Shown: positions 10,214-19,678 of the stretch, one piece after another | Layout of the letters: every line of letters starts with the position of its first letter | How positions within the stretch are numbered: the stretch's first letter is position 1 | From: Promicromonospora umidemergens | Lineage (GTDB): Bacteria > Actinomycetota > Actinomycetes > Actinomycetales > Cellulomonadaceae | Direction of reading: 5' to 3' | Assembly (NCBI RefSeq): GCF_024171995.1 | Contig: NZ_JAMTCT010000005.1 | Coordinates: 1-64,000 of the forward strand | DNA: 64,000 nt | Program-made: the position numbers and the translations under genes | The notes under the pieces: model-generated | The model's input: the letters and a program-made list of their open reading frames with translations, nothing else | Database searches by the model: none | What the model was told of the DNA's origin: nothing

Positions 10214-13153
10214 ATGGGGACTCCCGGATCACGGGACGAGCAGACACCGCTCTTGTCGGTCGTAGTGCCGGTCTACGGGGTGGAGAAGTACCTGGACGAC
10301 TGCTTGAACAGTATCGTCCGTCAGGGGATCTCGCAGGAGATCATCGTGGTCGTCGACGCGTCGCCAGACCGTTCGGTCGTCGTCGCGCGGGAGTTCGAGG
10401 CTGCGTACGACGAGGTCAAGGTCGTGGAGCTGCCCGTGAACGTGGGGCTGGGCGCTGCTCGCAACGTCGGCCTCGGCCAGGCCAGGGGCAAGTACGTGAC
10501 CTTCCCGGACAGCGACGACATCGTCGCGCCGGGGGCGTACGCGGCGCTCGTCGCCTCGCTCGAGCGGTCCGGGTCGGACTTCGCGACCGCTTACGCGGAC
10601 GAGTTCGGCGCGTCGGCGGGCCGTCGCCGGTACTGGACCACGCGGCCGGCGGTGTACGACACGGGAGCGGAAGGTGCGACCCTTGCCGACCTCCCCGAGC
10701 TGGTGTACGACCACACCGCCTGGACCAAGGTGTTCCGGCGGGAGTTCCTGCTGCGTGAGGACATCCGGTGGCCGGAGGCCACCAAGTGCGAGGACGTCGT
10801 GCCGTCGATGCGCGCCTATGCGAGGGCGACGGCTTTCGACGTGCTGCCCCTGTGCATGTACCTGTACCGCCGTCGGCCGGGGTCGATCACGACCGGGTTG
10901 GCGTCGTCCCGGACCATCCTGGAGTGGGCGGTCCAGGTCCGAGAAGCTCTCCGCGTGGTCAAGGGCGTCGACGTGCCCGAAGCGGTCCAGCTCTTCGTCG
11001 AGAAGGTGCTGCGTTACGAGGTCGCCTCGCGGATCAAGGCATTCGCCACGGTCGACGGCGAGGCACGGTCGATCGCTGAGACGCTCGTGGTGGAGCTGCT
11101 CGAGGCGAGCGACACCGACACCTTGCGCAGGGTCCCGGCCTCGACCCTGACGGCGGCACTGGAGCTCCTGGCCGGCCCCGGGCCGGACGTGCGGCACGAC
11201 GGGCTGCCGGTGGCGCTGCTCGAGGTGCTGTGCCTGACGGCCGACGAGCCCGCCGTGGCCCAGCCCGCGTCCGAGCGCGTGACCCCCGGCTCCGCCCCGG
11301 CGCAGCAGGGGCCGATGGTCTCGGTGGTCATGCCGACGTTCGACGTCGACCCATGGGTCGACGCGTGCATCCGCTCCGTGCTGGAGCAGACGATGGGCGA
11401 CCTCGAGCTGATCGTCGTGGACGACCACTCGACGGACGGCACGTGGGAGAAGGTCCTCGAATGGGCTCGCCGGGACCCCCGGGTGGTGCCGGTGCGCAAC
11501 CCGGGCAGCGGAGGTGCGCAGGCCAGGAACGCGGGACTGGAGCTGGCCGCCGGCAGGTACGTCATCTTCTGCGACGGCGACGACCTCGTGCCGCGGCACG
11601 CCTACCGCTCGCTCCTGGACCTTGCGGAACGTAGCGGGGCCGAGGTGACCGTTGGCGGTTTCCAGCGGGTGTGGACCTCGTCGACCTGGAGCGACCCCAA
11701 GATGTACGGGTTGGACCGCCGGCTCGACCGGACGACGCTCGACCTCAACCCCCGTCTGATCCGAAACCGGACGTGCTGGAACAGGCTGATCCGCAGGGAG
11801 TTCTGGGTCGAGCACAAGCTGCACTTCCCGACCACGCCGCGCGGCAACGACATGCTCCCCATGACCGCGGCGATGCGACTCGCGCGGAGCATCGCCGTGA
11901 CGCCGGAAGTGGTCTACCACTACCGTGCGCGGCCCGGTGGAAGCTCGATGACGGCGCGGCTCGGCGATGTGCGGTCGCTGATCGGCTACTTCGTGCAGGA
12001 ACGGCTCTGTGCGGTGCTGGTGGCGGACGACGACAGGAGCGTGCTCGCACGCGAGTACTGGCATGCGGCGCTCGGCTCCGACGCCTGGGCGACGCTCGGG
12101 AAGCTGATGCAGGACGGGGTGGACCATCTTCCCAAGGACGACCGTGCGGCCGTGTCGGACGCCGTCGCCGGGCTCGTCTCCCTGGCACCCTTCGAGGCGC
12201 TGGAGCGGATCGGCGCGCGGCGCGCGCTGGTCTTTCACCTGGCCGCGCACGGTCACCTGGACCAGGCGCGCGTCGTCTGGGAACGCGAGGTCGGCAAGAG
12301 AGCCAGTGGCACGTCGGCCACGATCTCGGCACTGGCCGAGGCTCTCTCGACGGCCATGGCCGACGGGATCGACCGGCGCCTGGTCGGAAAGGTCTGGCGG
12401 GACGACGTGATGCGCCCGTTCATCGATGTGTCCCACGCCTGGGACGGCGAGCTCGCCGAACGCATGATGGTTCTCGCGGGCAGGATCGATCGAGAGGTCC
12501 CGGTACGTGCGACGGTCACCCCGGCGACGAGGGAGGTGCGCGTCGCGGAGGCCCTGCTGCAGGGGGAGCTGAACGACGTCTGGCGGGAGGCCCAGCGCAA
12601 CCCGTACAAGTATCGGCCGAAATTCGCCGCCACGGTCGCGGGGGTGCGGGGCCGCGTGGTGCACCTCGAGGGAAGTGGGCCCGTCCGCTCAGGTGTGCGG
12701 GTGCTCCGTCTCGAGGCGCTCGGCTCAGTGGGCAAGCAGAGGGACGTGCACAGGCGGCGGCTCTTCGGCAAGGTAGCGGTGAACGAGACGGGATGGTCCG
12801 TCGACGCCGATCTCGCGGCCCTCGAGCCGGGGTACGACTGGCGGCTTCGAGTGATGGTCGAGGACGCGTTCGGCGAGCTGGAGCTGCCGCTCCGCATCGA
12901 ATGGCCGGGTGGGGCCTCGGCGCTGAGCGTGGTCCGGCCCATGAGGCTCGCGGACGACCAGCAGATCGGGCTGCGCACGTTTGCCTCCGGAACCGCACGG
13001 GTCGCCACGGCTGCTCGCTGGCGCGGCGTCTGGGTCGGCCGTCGCGCCAGAAAGCTACGGGTCTACCGCGCCGTCGAGTGGCGCATCCTGCGCGCCCGCA
13101 AGATCCGCAAGAAGGCCGCACTGCAGAAGGCGTCTCGGAGGGACAGTGCCTGA
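10214..13153 (+). CDS. tandem family-2 glycosyltransferase (two GT-A domains)
   Basis: 979 aa. Domain 1 (about residues 13-230) starts LSVVVPVYGVEKYLDDCLNSI with GLGAARNVGL and the metal site FPDSDDI. Domain 2 (about 368-590) starts VSVVMPTFDVDPWVDACIRSVLEQ, then IVVDDHSTDGTWEKV, QARNAGLELAAGRY and FCDGDDLVP. Each has the nucleotide-binding and DXD-type residues of an active GT2. The last 250 residues are not recognised and end in a very basic tail (RKIRKKAALQKASRR), possibly a membrane-interface contact. ATG 10214 has AGGAG at 10202-10206. Two active domains are typical of enzymes that add alternating sugars, but donors are unknown. The pyruvyltransferase-like gene follows after one base. 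Confidence 0.85.
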   Translation: MGTPGSRDEQTPLLSVVVPVYGVEKYLDDCLNSIVRQGISQEIIVVVDASPDRSVVVAREFEAAYDEVKVVELPVNVGLGAARNVGLGQARGKYVTFPDSDDIVAPGAYAALVASLERSGSDFATAYADEFGASAGRRRYWTTRPAVYDTGAEGATLADLPELVYDHTAWTKVFRREFLLREDIRWPEATKCEDVVPSMRAYARATAFDVLPLCMYLYRRRPGSITTGLASSRTILEWAVQVREALRVVKGVDVPEAVQLFVEKVLRYEVASRIKAFATVDGEARSIAETLVVELLEASDTDTLRRVPASTLTAALELLAGPGPDVRHDGLPVALLEVLCLTADEPAVAQPASERVTPGSAPAQQGPMVSVVMPTFDVDPWVDACIRSVLEQTMGDLELIVVDDHSTDGTWEKVLEWARRDPRVVPVRNPGSGGAQARNAGLELAAGRYVIFCDGDDLVPRHAYRSLLDLAERSGAEVTVGGFQRVWTSSTWSDPKMYGLDRRLDRTTLDLNPRLIRNRTCWNRLIRREFWVEHKLHFPTTPRGNDMLPMTAAMRLARSIAVTPEVVYHYRARPGGSSMTARLGDVRSLIGYFVQERLCAVLVADDDRSVLAREYWHAALGSDAWATLGKLMQDGVDHLPKDDRAAVSDAVAGLVSLAPFEALERIGARRALVFHLAAHGHLDQARVVWEREVGKRASGTSATISALAEALSTAMADGIDRRLVGKVWRDDVMRPFIDVSHAWDGELAERMMVLAGRIDREVPVRATVTPATREVRVAEALLQGELNDVWREAQRNPYKYRPKFAATVAGVRGRVVHLEGSGPVRSGVRVLRLEALGSVGKQRDVHRRRLFGKVAVNETGWSVDADLAALEPGYDWRLRVMVEDAFGELELPLRIEWPGGASALSVVRPMRLADDQQIGLRTFASGTARVATAARWRGVWVGRRARKLRVYRAVEWRILRARKIRKKAALQKASRRDSA

Positions 13154-13154
13154 G

Positions 13155-14672
13155 ATGAACGACCAGATCACCCACCAGAACAATGTCGGTGCTGGAGAGG
13201 GAAGCCGGGCGATCACCCGCGTCGCGGGGGTACCGGTCGTGCACTGGAACCCCGTCCGCTCCGGTGCGCCGGTGGCGAACTTCGGCGACGTCCTCGGTCC
13301 GGCGATCGTGGCACGCCTGGTCGGGTCCGTCACGGGCGACGTGGCGTCCGACGCTCCGGCGCTCCTGTCGGTCGGATCGATCCTCCATCTCGCGCCGGAG
13401 CGGTCCGTCGTGTGGGGCTCCGGCTTGAACGGCAAGATGCTGGCGGCGACCAAGGACATCCCGGACGAGGTCGCCTTCCGCGCTGTTCGGGGCCCGCTGA
13501 CGCGACGCTTCCTGTCCGGGCACGGATTCGACGTGCCAGAGGTCTACGGCGACCCGGTGCTCCTGCTGGCCGACGTCATGCCCGAGCTGCTCCGGGTGGG
13601 TCGCGCACCGGTACGGGACGTGCTCTTCGTGCCCAACTTCAACGACAAGGGCGACGTCTCCTCGGCGGTCGGTGAGCACGAGCTGGAGACGCTCGACCCA
13701 CAGGGTCAGGTGGACTCGGTGCTCCTGCAGATCGCTTCGAGCCGGTTCGTGGTCAGCACGTCGCTGCACGCCGTCATCGTCGCGGAGGCGCTCGGGATCC
13801 CGGCACGTTTCGTGCGGTCCGCTCAGGAGCACCCGTTCAAGTACCGCGACTACCTCGCCGGCACGGGCCGGCCGTTCGAGCCGATCGCCGAGACGGTCGA
13901 GGAGGCGCTCGTGCTGGGAGGCCAGCCCGCCCCAGAGTTCGACGCGGACGCGCTGCTCGATACGTTCCCCTGGGAGCTGTGGTCGTCGGGCGACGGCGCG
14001 GCCTGGGAAGCGCCGCAGCGCGGGAGCATGAGCGCTGACGAGGGCGAGAAGGCCTGGCTCGCCGCCATGGAGGACCCTCGTGGCGAGGCGCTCGGCCGCG
14101 CGCGGACCGAGTACGAGAGCCGCCTGCGGGCCTTCACCGACGACGCCGCTCACGCCGGCGCCGCCGACCTGGCGGTCGACCGTCGGTGGTACTACGCCGA
14201 GGTCGCTGCCACGTCGCTGCCGACCGACCTCAGGAGCGTCGATGCGGCGGTGCGCACGTCCGACGTCGCGCGTATCGCGGAGGCCGCACGGCGCGTCAGC
14301 GACGGGCTGCGCGCCGTGGCCTACGCGGCGGTGCCCCGACCGCGGGGGACCGTGCTGAGCCTTGCGCTCCTGCTGGCCGACACACAGACACCGATCGCCG
14401 AGGTGCGGGTCACGAACGAGGAGCTCGGCGAGCAGGTCAGCGTGCCGCGCTACGTGCTGCCGTCCGGGACCACGCAGCTCGACCTCGACGTCGTGCTGCC
14501 GTCCACCTGGGGCGCTGTGGAGGCCACGCGGTGCGTCGTCTCGGTCGAGTACGACGACGGGACCGCCCGGACGACAGAGCTGGCCTGGTCCGACGGCCTG
14601 CCCCGGCTCGTGCCCGAACCAGCAGCGGCAAGGCCGTCGACCTTTGTCGGCGCCCTGGAACAGGAGCGATGA
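13155..14672 (+). CDS. polysaccharide pyruvyltransferase family protein
   Basis: 505 aa. The first ~290 residues match the pyruvyl-transferase family: VHWNPVRSGAPVANFGDVLGPAI at the start, LSVGSILHLAPERSVVWGSGLN, AVRGPLTRRFL, YGDPVLLL, and STSLHAVIVAEALGIPARFV. Such enzymes add ketal-linked pyruvate from phosphoenolpyruvate to glycans, giving an extra negative charge. The C-terminal ~200 residues are not recognised. GTG 13146 is an alternative start closer to GGAGG (13137-13141). Downstream, the glycosyltransferase at 14674 begins one base after the stop, so the genes are co-transcribed. Confidence 0.8.
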   Translation: MNDQITHQNNVGAGEGSRAITRVAGVPVVHWNPVRSGAPVANFGDVLGPAIVARLVGSVTGDVASDAPALLSVGSILHLAPERSVVWGSGLNGKMLAATKDIPDEVAFRAVRGPLTRRFLSGHGFDVPEVYGDPVLLLADVMPELLRVGRAPVRDVLFVPNFNDKGDVSSAVGEHELETLDPQGQVDSVLLQIASSRFVVSTSLHAVIVAEALGIPARFVRSAQEHPFKYRDYLAGTGRPFEPIAETVEEALVLGGQPAPEFDADALLDTFPWELWSSGDGAAWEAPQRGSMSADEGEKAWLAAMEDPRGEALGRARTEYESRLRAFTDDAAHAGAADLAVDRRWYYAEVAATSLPTDLRSVDAAVRTSDVARIAEAARRVSDGLRAVAYAAVPRPRGTVLSLALLLADTQTPIAEVRVTNEELGEQVSVPRYVLPSGTTQLDLDVVLPSTWGAVEATRCVVSVEYDDGTARTTELAWSDGLPRLVPEPAAARPSTFVGALEQER

Positions 14673-14673
14673 C

Positions 14674-15735
14674 GTGGCCAGGATCAGCGTGTTTCCCTAC
14701 TGGACCACGAACCCGTACCTGAACATGCTCTACATGGAGGCTCGTTCGCAGGGCTGGAGCGTCGGCGGCAAGTGGCGCTACCACGAGCTGCTGAGCGAGC
14801 TCGCGGCGCTCGAGGCCGGCGACATCATGCACATCCACTGGACCAGCCCGGTAGCCGAGAACGTGAGGAACGCAGCGGAGCTTCGATCGCGCATCGCGCG
14901 GCTCGACACCGCACTGGCCGACGCCCGTTCGCGTGATGTGAACGTCTTCTGGACCGTGCACAACACCATCTCCCACGACACGGGCTATCACGCCGAGGAG
15001 GTCGAGCTCGCGAAGGTGCTCGCCCGCCGGTCGTCGCGGATCGTCATCATCAACTCGGAGACCCCTCAGGCGGTGTCCGAGTACTACGAGCTCCCGGCCG
15101 AGAAGGTGCGCCGGGTCCGGCACGCGAGCTACTGGGGTGTCTACGAGCCGTCGCCAGGACGTCGAGCGGCGCGGAGGAGGATCGGCACCATACCGCCCGG
15201 CGACCTGGTCGTCGGGATCGTGGGTGGGATCCGTCCGTACAAGGGCGTCGGAGACCTGCTCAAGGCGGTGGGCCGGGTGGCCGAACGCAATCCACGGGTG
15301 TCGATGCTGCTGGCCGGTGGCACCACCGCCGAGGCCATGGCGGAGATCGAGGCGGCGATGCCGGGGAACGTCACGGTGCACCGCCGGCACGGACAGCTCA
15401 CCGACGACGAGGTCGTCACCTGGGCCTCCGCCTGTGACGTGTTCGCACTGCCGTACACGCGGATCCTGAACTCGGGAAGCATGCTCCTTGCCGCGACGCT
15501 CGGCGTTCCCTGCGTGGTGCCGGGCGAGTCCCACCTGCTCGCGGACTACGGCGACGAGCAGTGGGTGGAGTTCTTCGATGTCGATGCGCCGTCGCGTGTG
15601 GACGCGCTGGCCGAGGCCATCGAACGCGGTCTCGACCGGCAGGACGGCGCCAGGGCACGTGCCGCCGAGCGGTTCGCGGTGTCCTACACGATGCACGACA
15701 TGGCCGTGGACTTCGCGGAGCTGCTGCCGACATGA
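14674..15735 (+). CDS. family-4 glycosyltransferase
   Basis: 353 aa GT-B enzyme. N-terminal acceptor domain has ISVFPYWTTNPYLNMLY and DIMHIHWTSP. The C-terminal donor domain has GIVGGIRPYKGVGDLLKA, LLAGGTTAEA, the DDEVVTWASACDVFALPY segment, and LNSGSMLLAATLGVPCVVPG, where GT4 enzymes place their E/G-rich loop. The usual E-x7-E is reduced to a G/S-rich version, as in GumK/AceA-like branches. Start GTG 14674 has AGGAG at 14662-14666. Its stop overlaps the next start by ATGA, indicating translational coupling to the sulfotransferase-like gene. Confidence 0.82.
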   Translation: MARISVFPYWTTNPYLNMLYMEARSQGWSVGGKWRYHELLSELAALEAGDIMHIHWTSPVAENVRNAAELRSRIARLDTALADARSRDVNVFWTVHNTISHDTGYHAEEVELAKVLARRSSRIVIINSETPQAVSEYYELPAEKVRRVRHASYWGVYEPSPGRRAARRRIGTIPPGDLVVGIVGGIRPYKGVGDLLKAVGRVAERNPRVSMLLAGGTTAEAMAEIEAAMPGNVTVHRRHGQLTDDEVVTWASACDVFALPYTRILNSGSMLLAATLGVPCVVPGESHLLADYGDEQWVEFFDVDAPSRVDALAEAIERGLDRQDGARARAAERFAVSYTMHDMAVDFAELLPT

Positions 15736-17789
15736 CCGCACAAGAGCGCCGGCCGCATGGCGCGGTGAGCGAGATCGGGGCCCTGCCCCGGGGCACGACC
15801 GTGCTCCACATCGGCGCGCCCAAGACAGGCACGACATCTCTCCAGCAGTCGGCGGCCGGAGCGCGCACCCGGCTCCGCGAAGGCGGTGTCCTGTACCCGG
15901 GACAGCAGGAGAACCACCACCGGGTCGCGAGATCCTTGCTCGGCCACAGGCGGGAGCCCTGGCACGCGGATCTCGCGCCGGCCCACTGGGCGAAGCGCAT
16001 CCTCAGTCAACTCACCGACAACGGCCTCGACTACGGTCTTGTGAGCAGCGAGACCTTTTCAACGGCGCGCGCACGCGACGTCGCACGGGTCCGGGAGGCG
16101 TTCCCGATGCCGACCCATGTGGTGCTGACTCTTCGGTCGCTGCCGGGGATGCTCCTGTCCATGTGGCAGCAACGAGTCAAGAACGGAGAGCCCGAGCTCC
16201 TCGAAGCCTGGCTGAACGATGCCTTCCGTGACTTGCCTATGCTTCACATGCCCGGCGCGGACGTCTTCGACGAGAGTGACGGCACGAACCTCGTGGGGCG
16301 ATGGGCAGATGCCTTCGGCCCGGAGAACATGACCGTGGTTGTGCTCGATCCCACGGATCGTGACCACAATTTCCAGACGTTCGAAGACTTGCTCGCACAG
16401 CCGCGTGGAACGTTGGACCGAGTGAATGCCAACTCAGGCATGAACGCGATCGAGACTGAGTTCTTCAGGCGAGCCGCGGAGCGGATCACCCGCGAGACGG
16501 GGTCTTCCGTCCGACGAGAGCTTTTTCACGGCGGCGCGGTGAACGCCGTCATCTCGGAACGGTCTCGGCGGCCGGACGAGCCCGCGTTGCGTATGCCGGA
16601 ATGGGCACGTGCACATGCCACGACCGCTGCCGTTCGCATCGCCGAACAGATCGAGTCCGCCGGCGTCAGGGTCGTCGGTGACGTGGCTGATCTTGCAGCG
16701 CCGGGAAGATTCGGTAACTCAGTGTCCCTCCCTGAGGAGATAGGGAGCGACCTCGCCCTGATCGCGGCCGGCGGCATCGCGCGACGCACTGCCCGGCTCC
16801 GGGAGGCGAAGGCGAAGGTCCGCACGACGCACGACGCTGATCGATCTAAGAGTTCCGGTGGCCTCTCCGACGCCGCAACGCTCCTGATCTCGGGAGCACC
16901 TGGTTCATGTGTCGACGCCGTGCGACGTGTGCTGACGAGGGGGAGCGCAGAGTTGCGGGAGAAGGGCGTCCGGTACTTCGACGGACTCGTGGCTCCTTCT
17001 GGGAACGGGCCGCACGTCCTCGTGTCGGAAACAGCGTGGTCCTACACGGCGGACGAGATCCGGGGACTACCTGGAGCTCAGGACGGGCGCTTGACAACAG
17101 TCGTGGTGGTGGAGGCGCCGGCGCTGCTCGCTGTGCGGTCGTGGCAGGACGAAGCCACCCGTGGGGCGGTACAGGACTTCGATGGCTATCTCGCCGAGCT
17201 TCTGTCGGGCACAGGAGTGCCCGTCGGCGGTCGCCCTGTCCTCGGTCACGACCCCGTCGGTCCGTGGGTGGAGGCGATCGGCGCCGAGAAGGTCATCGTC
17301 GTGGTGCCACCCGCACAGGACCACATGCTGCTCGCATCAGTGGTGGACGCGATAGTTTGCCGATCTGCCGGCCTGGTGACGCGCCTCGCAGCGGGGGAAC
17401 GCACCGGAGATCGCAGGCTGAGTGCGACCGAGGCCGAGTTCCTCGCGGGCCTTAATGAGCACCTGACGAACGATGGAGGTCCCTACGACGTCGACGTGCG
17501 ACGGATGCGATCATCGGCAGTGCGGCGACTTCTCGATGCACGGGTTGCCGGCGTCGGCGAGGGCGTGATCGGGGTCCCTGAGTGGGCACTCGGCCAGGTC
17601 CAGGCAGTCGGGAAGGTACTTGCTGACCGGATCGCCGCCTACGGTGTGCGCACGGAGGGTGACCTCGCGGATCTGGCTGCCGTACCCCTTCCGGAAACAG
17701 TTCGGACCGGTCGGTCGGAGCAGATCCCGAGCGAGCTCGGGCTGCAAGCTGTCATGGGCGTGTACGAGGGCGCTAAGTTCGTCGTTTAG
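15732..17789 (+). CDS. tandem sulfotransferase-like protein with degenerate second half
   Basis: 685 aa with two homologous halves. The first half has a good 5'-phosphosulfate loop, VLHIGAPKTGTTSLQQ at about 24-39, and a 3'-phosphate site LTLRSLPGMLLSMWQQR, so it may transfer sulfate from PAPS. The second half begins LLISGAPGSCVDAVRRVL, where K-T-G-T-T is lost, and has VVVEAPALLAVRSWQDE, where the 3'-phosphate Arg is replaced. Both halves end alike: MPEWARAH...GDVADLAAPG against VPEWALGQ...GDLADLAAVP. So one lobe is likely catalytic and the other structural. ATG 15732 overlaps the previous stop. Confidence 0.72.
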   Translation: MTAQERRPHGAVSEIGALPRGTTVLHIGAPKTGTTSLQQSAAGARTRLREGGVLYPGQQENHHRVARSLLGHRREPWHADLAPAHWAKRILSQLTDNGLDYGLVSSETFSTARARDVARVREAFPMPTHVVLTLRSLPGMLLSMWQQRVKNGEPELLEAWLNDAFRDLPMLHMPGADVFDESDGTNLVGRWADAFGPENMTVVVLDPTDRDHNFQTFEDLLAQPRGTLDRVNANSGMNAIETEFFRRAAERITRETGSSVRRELFHGGAVNAVISERSRRPDEPALRMPEWARAHATTAAVRIAEQIESAGVRVVGDVADLAAPGRFGNSVSLPEEIGSDLALIAAGGIARRTARLREAKAKVRTTHDADRSKSSGGLSDAATLLISGAPGSCVDAVRRVLTRGSAELREKGVRYFDGLVAPSGNGPHVLVSETAWSYTADEIRGLPGAQDGRLTTVVVVEAPALLAVRSWQDEATRGAVQDFDGYLAELLSGTGVPVGGRPVLGHDPVGPWVEAIGAEKVIVVVPPAQDHMLLASVVDAIVCRSAGLVTRLAAGERTGDRRLSATEAEFLAGLNEHLTNDGGPYDVDVRRMRSSAVRRLLDARVAGVGEGVIGVPEWALGQVQAVGKVLADRIAAYGVRTEGDLADLAAVPLPETVRTGRSEQIPSELGLQAVMGVYEGAKFVV

Positions 17790-17837
17790 CCTCTGACGGC
17801 GTCGTTGCTGGGGTGCGGTCTCGGGATGCGGGGGCGG

Positions 17838-18617
17838 TCAGGCCCCGATGCGGGCTACGTGTTCGGCGATCCGGGCGACCATGAGATCTCCGTACAGCTC
17901 GTTCGCGTGGATGCGGTCGGCCGCGCCGGCCTCCCGTACATTCTCGAACTCGGGTCGCAGGAAGCCGTCGGCGTCAGCAGTTCCGATGGGCGGCTCGATC
18001 AGCGCGAGACCTCGGTTGACGAGCCAGTCGCGCCACACTTCCCGCGCGAGCGAGTCAAGATGCTGCAGGAGCTCGGCTCGGTATCCGTCCTCGGCGATGG
18101 CTGGGTGATCGCGTCGGAGCGGGGGCCCGGAGATCGCGAACGTGGGAACGCCGAGAAAGGCGAGCCGTTCGTAGAGTTTCCGTGCGCCTCGGTGATCCCG
18201 CTCGAGCATCGCCCTGATCGCGTCGTCCGTGACAGGGGTGAGTCCGGCCCGCGCCAGATGAGTCGGCGCAAAGGTGAGCCACGTCGCGTCACGATAGAGC
18301 CGCCGCGAGGTGTTCGCGACGTTGCAGATTCCCCATGGACTGGTCGCGGGGACGGTCGTCTCGCCGGTCCATCCGGCAAGGTCCTGCTGGAAGCGTTGGT
18401 CGGTGAACTTGAGTGATCCCCGATCGACAGCACCGAACATGTTCGGTGTGAGCGTGTCCTTCGTGATACCTGTGAAGAAGATCCCGGCGTCACCGACTGT
18501 GAAGTGGCGTGGTGAGATCCCCTTGGCGCTGAGGTGTCGTGCACCGCCGGCGACGGACCGCCGCGCAGCCTCGGCGAGGCAGATGACGTGGGAGTTGCCC
18601 GCAATGTATGCCGTCAT
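17838..18617 (-). CDS. SGNH-hydrolase-like protein (GNSH type)
   Basis: 259 aa, no signal peptide or membrane segment. The start YIAGNSHVICLAEAA resembles block I of GDSL/SGNH esterases with Ser inside GNSH. The C-terminal DRIHANELYGDLMV resembles block V (D-x-x-H). A paralogue at 19679 keeps both motifs (IAGNSHLISML, FTHGNAAYG). These proteins could add or remove O-acyl groups on the glycan. The central part has WGICNVANTSRRLYR, shared in form with the paralogue. Its ATG overlaps the stop of the GSCFA gene by ATGA. Family assignment is inference from motif order. Confidence 0.5.
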   Translation of the reverse strand: MTAYIAGNSHVICLAEAARRSVAGGARHLSAKGISPRHFTVGDAGIFFTGITKDTLTPNMFGAVDRGSLKFTDQRFQQDLAGWTGETTVPATSPWGICNVANTSRRLYRDATWLTFAPTHLARAGLTPVTDDAIRAMLERDHRGARKLYERLAFLGVPTFAISGPPLRRDHPAIAEDGYRAELLQHLDSLAREVWRDWLVNRGLALIEPPIGTADADGFLRPEFENVREAGAADRIHANELYGDLMVARIAEHVARIGA

Positions 18618-19675
18618 CGTCCGAAAGTCTCGAGGATCAGTTCGTCACAGACGACGTCGTCCGCAGTTTGCTCGGGCGTCGCCGGGGCCGCGGCTGCATC
18701 CGCCTCTCGAACAGGTTCTGGCTCACCGGCGTCGCCGTGCGCCGAGAAGAAGACGTCCATCACCTGTGCAACGCCTGCGGCGGAGACCGACCGCAGGTTG
18801 GGCTCGTAGGCCAGCGCGCGCATCGGGTGCGAGGACACGAGCTCATAAGAGGGGAAGTAGTCGACGTAGTCGTACGTGTCGTACAGCTCGCCGCACACAG
18901 CACGGAGGATCGACTTCGAGGCCACCGTGGCGGGAAGGACGTGGTGGCCAGAGGCCGTAGCGGTCAGCGGGACAGGTGACACCGTGACCAGGAACCGCAT
19001 GGCCGGGTTGATCGACCGCGCGTAGGCGATGAAGGACTCGAAGTCCTCGAGCACCTGTCGGAACGTGAAGTTGATGAACCGGTGCTTGGCCTCGTCGAAC
19101 TCGCCGTGGACCGTTCCTGGGCATGTCGGATAGATCGTGCCGTCCTCGATGTTCTCCCACGCCTCGGTCAGCCCGAACGTGAACACGAAGAGGTCGGTCT
19201 GGGCGAGGAGCGAGCTCACGGCCTTCAGATGCGCGTCACGGTGGATGCGGAGCTCCGCGAGGCTCGCGTACCCACGGGGCTCGATCGACGGGCGGTAAGG
19301 GTCGTAGAAGCGCTCGCCGTCGGTCCAGTACTCGTCGACGGGCGTGTGCTCGCCACGGGCCCGCGCGAAGGTCTGCACGAGCTGCCGCGCGCTGTAGATG
19401 TTCCCGTATCGGGCGGAGTAGATGCCGAAGCCGAACTTGCCGCGCGCCTCAGCGGGCAGGGCCGGTGGTGCCGGCTCGACGTCGATGAAACCGTACCCTC
19501 GCGTCTTGAACTGTTTGCCGATGTGCTGCGCGAAACAGCTTCCGGCAGCGGTGATCCGAGTCGACCGTGCGATCTCGAAGCGCGGCGTGTAGACGTCGGC
19601 GAGCTCCATCGCGTTGCGCTGCGCGACCGCCTGCTTCCAGAAGGCGCGGCTGGGGAGATCTTGGTAAGGATGCAT
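18614..19675 (-). CDS. GSCFA domain protein
   Basis: 353 aa. The GSCFA signature is explicit: TAAGSCFAQHIGKQF at about 42-56, followed by YGNIYSARQLVQTF, DLFVFTFGLTEAWEN and TVSPVPLTATASGHHVLPAT. GSCFA proteins are SGNH-related and occur in capsule and exopolysaccharide loci, where an acyl-modifying role is assumed. The last ~45 residues are an Ala/Glu/Pro-rich tail. It sits between the two GNSH paralogues and overlaps the downstream one by four bases. A cytosolic location is expected because no signal is seen. Confidence 0.8.
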   Translation of the reverse strand: MHPYQDLPSRAFWKQAVAQRNAMELADVYTPRFEIARSTRITAAGSCFAQHIGKQFKTRGYGFIDVEPAPPALPAEARGKFGFGIYSARYGNIYSARQLVQTFARARGEHTPVDEYWTDGERFYDPYRPSIEPRGYASLAELRIHRDAHLKAVSSLLAQTDLFVFTFGLTEAWENIEDGTIYPTCPGTVHGEFDEAKHRFINFTFRQVLEDFESFIAYARSINPAMRFLVTVSPVPLTATASGHHVLPATVASKSILRAVCGELYDTYDYVDYFPSYELVSSHPMRALAYEPNLRSVSAAGVAQVMDVFFSAHGDAGEPEPVREADAAAAPATPEQTADDVVCDELILETFGR

Positions 19676-19678
19676 TGG

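Noticed and set aside
10229-12664. 811-codon minus-strand frame opposite the tandem GT2 gene
   Set aside because: No motif, no ribosome site; the plus frame carries two complete GT2 domains.
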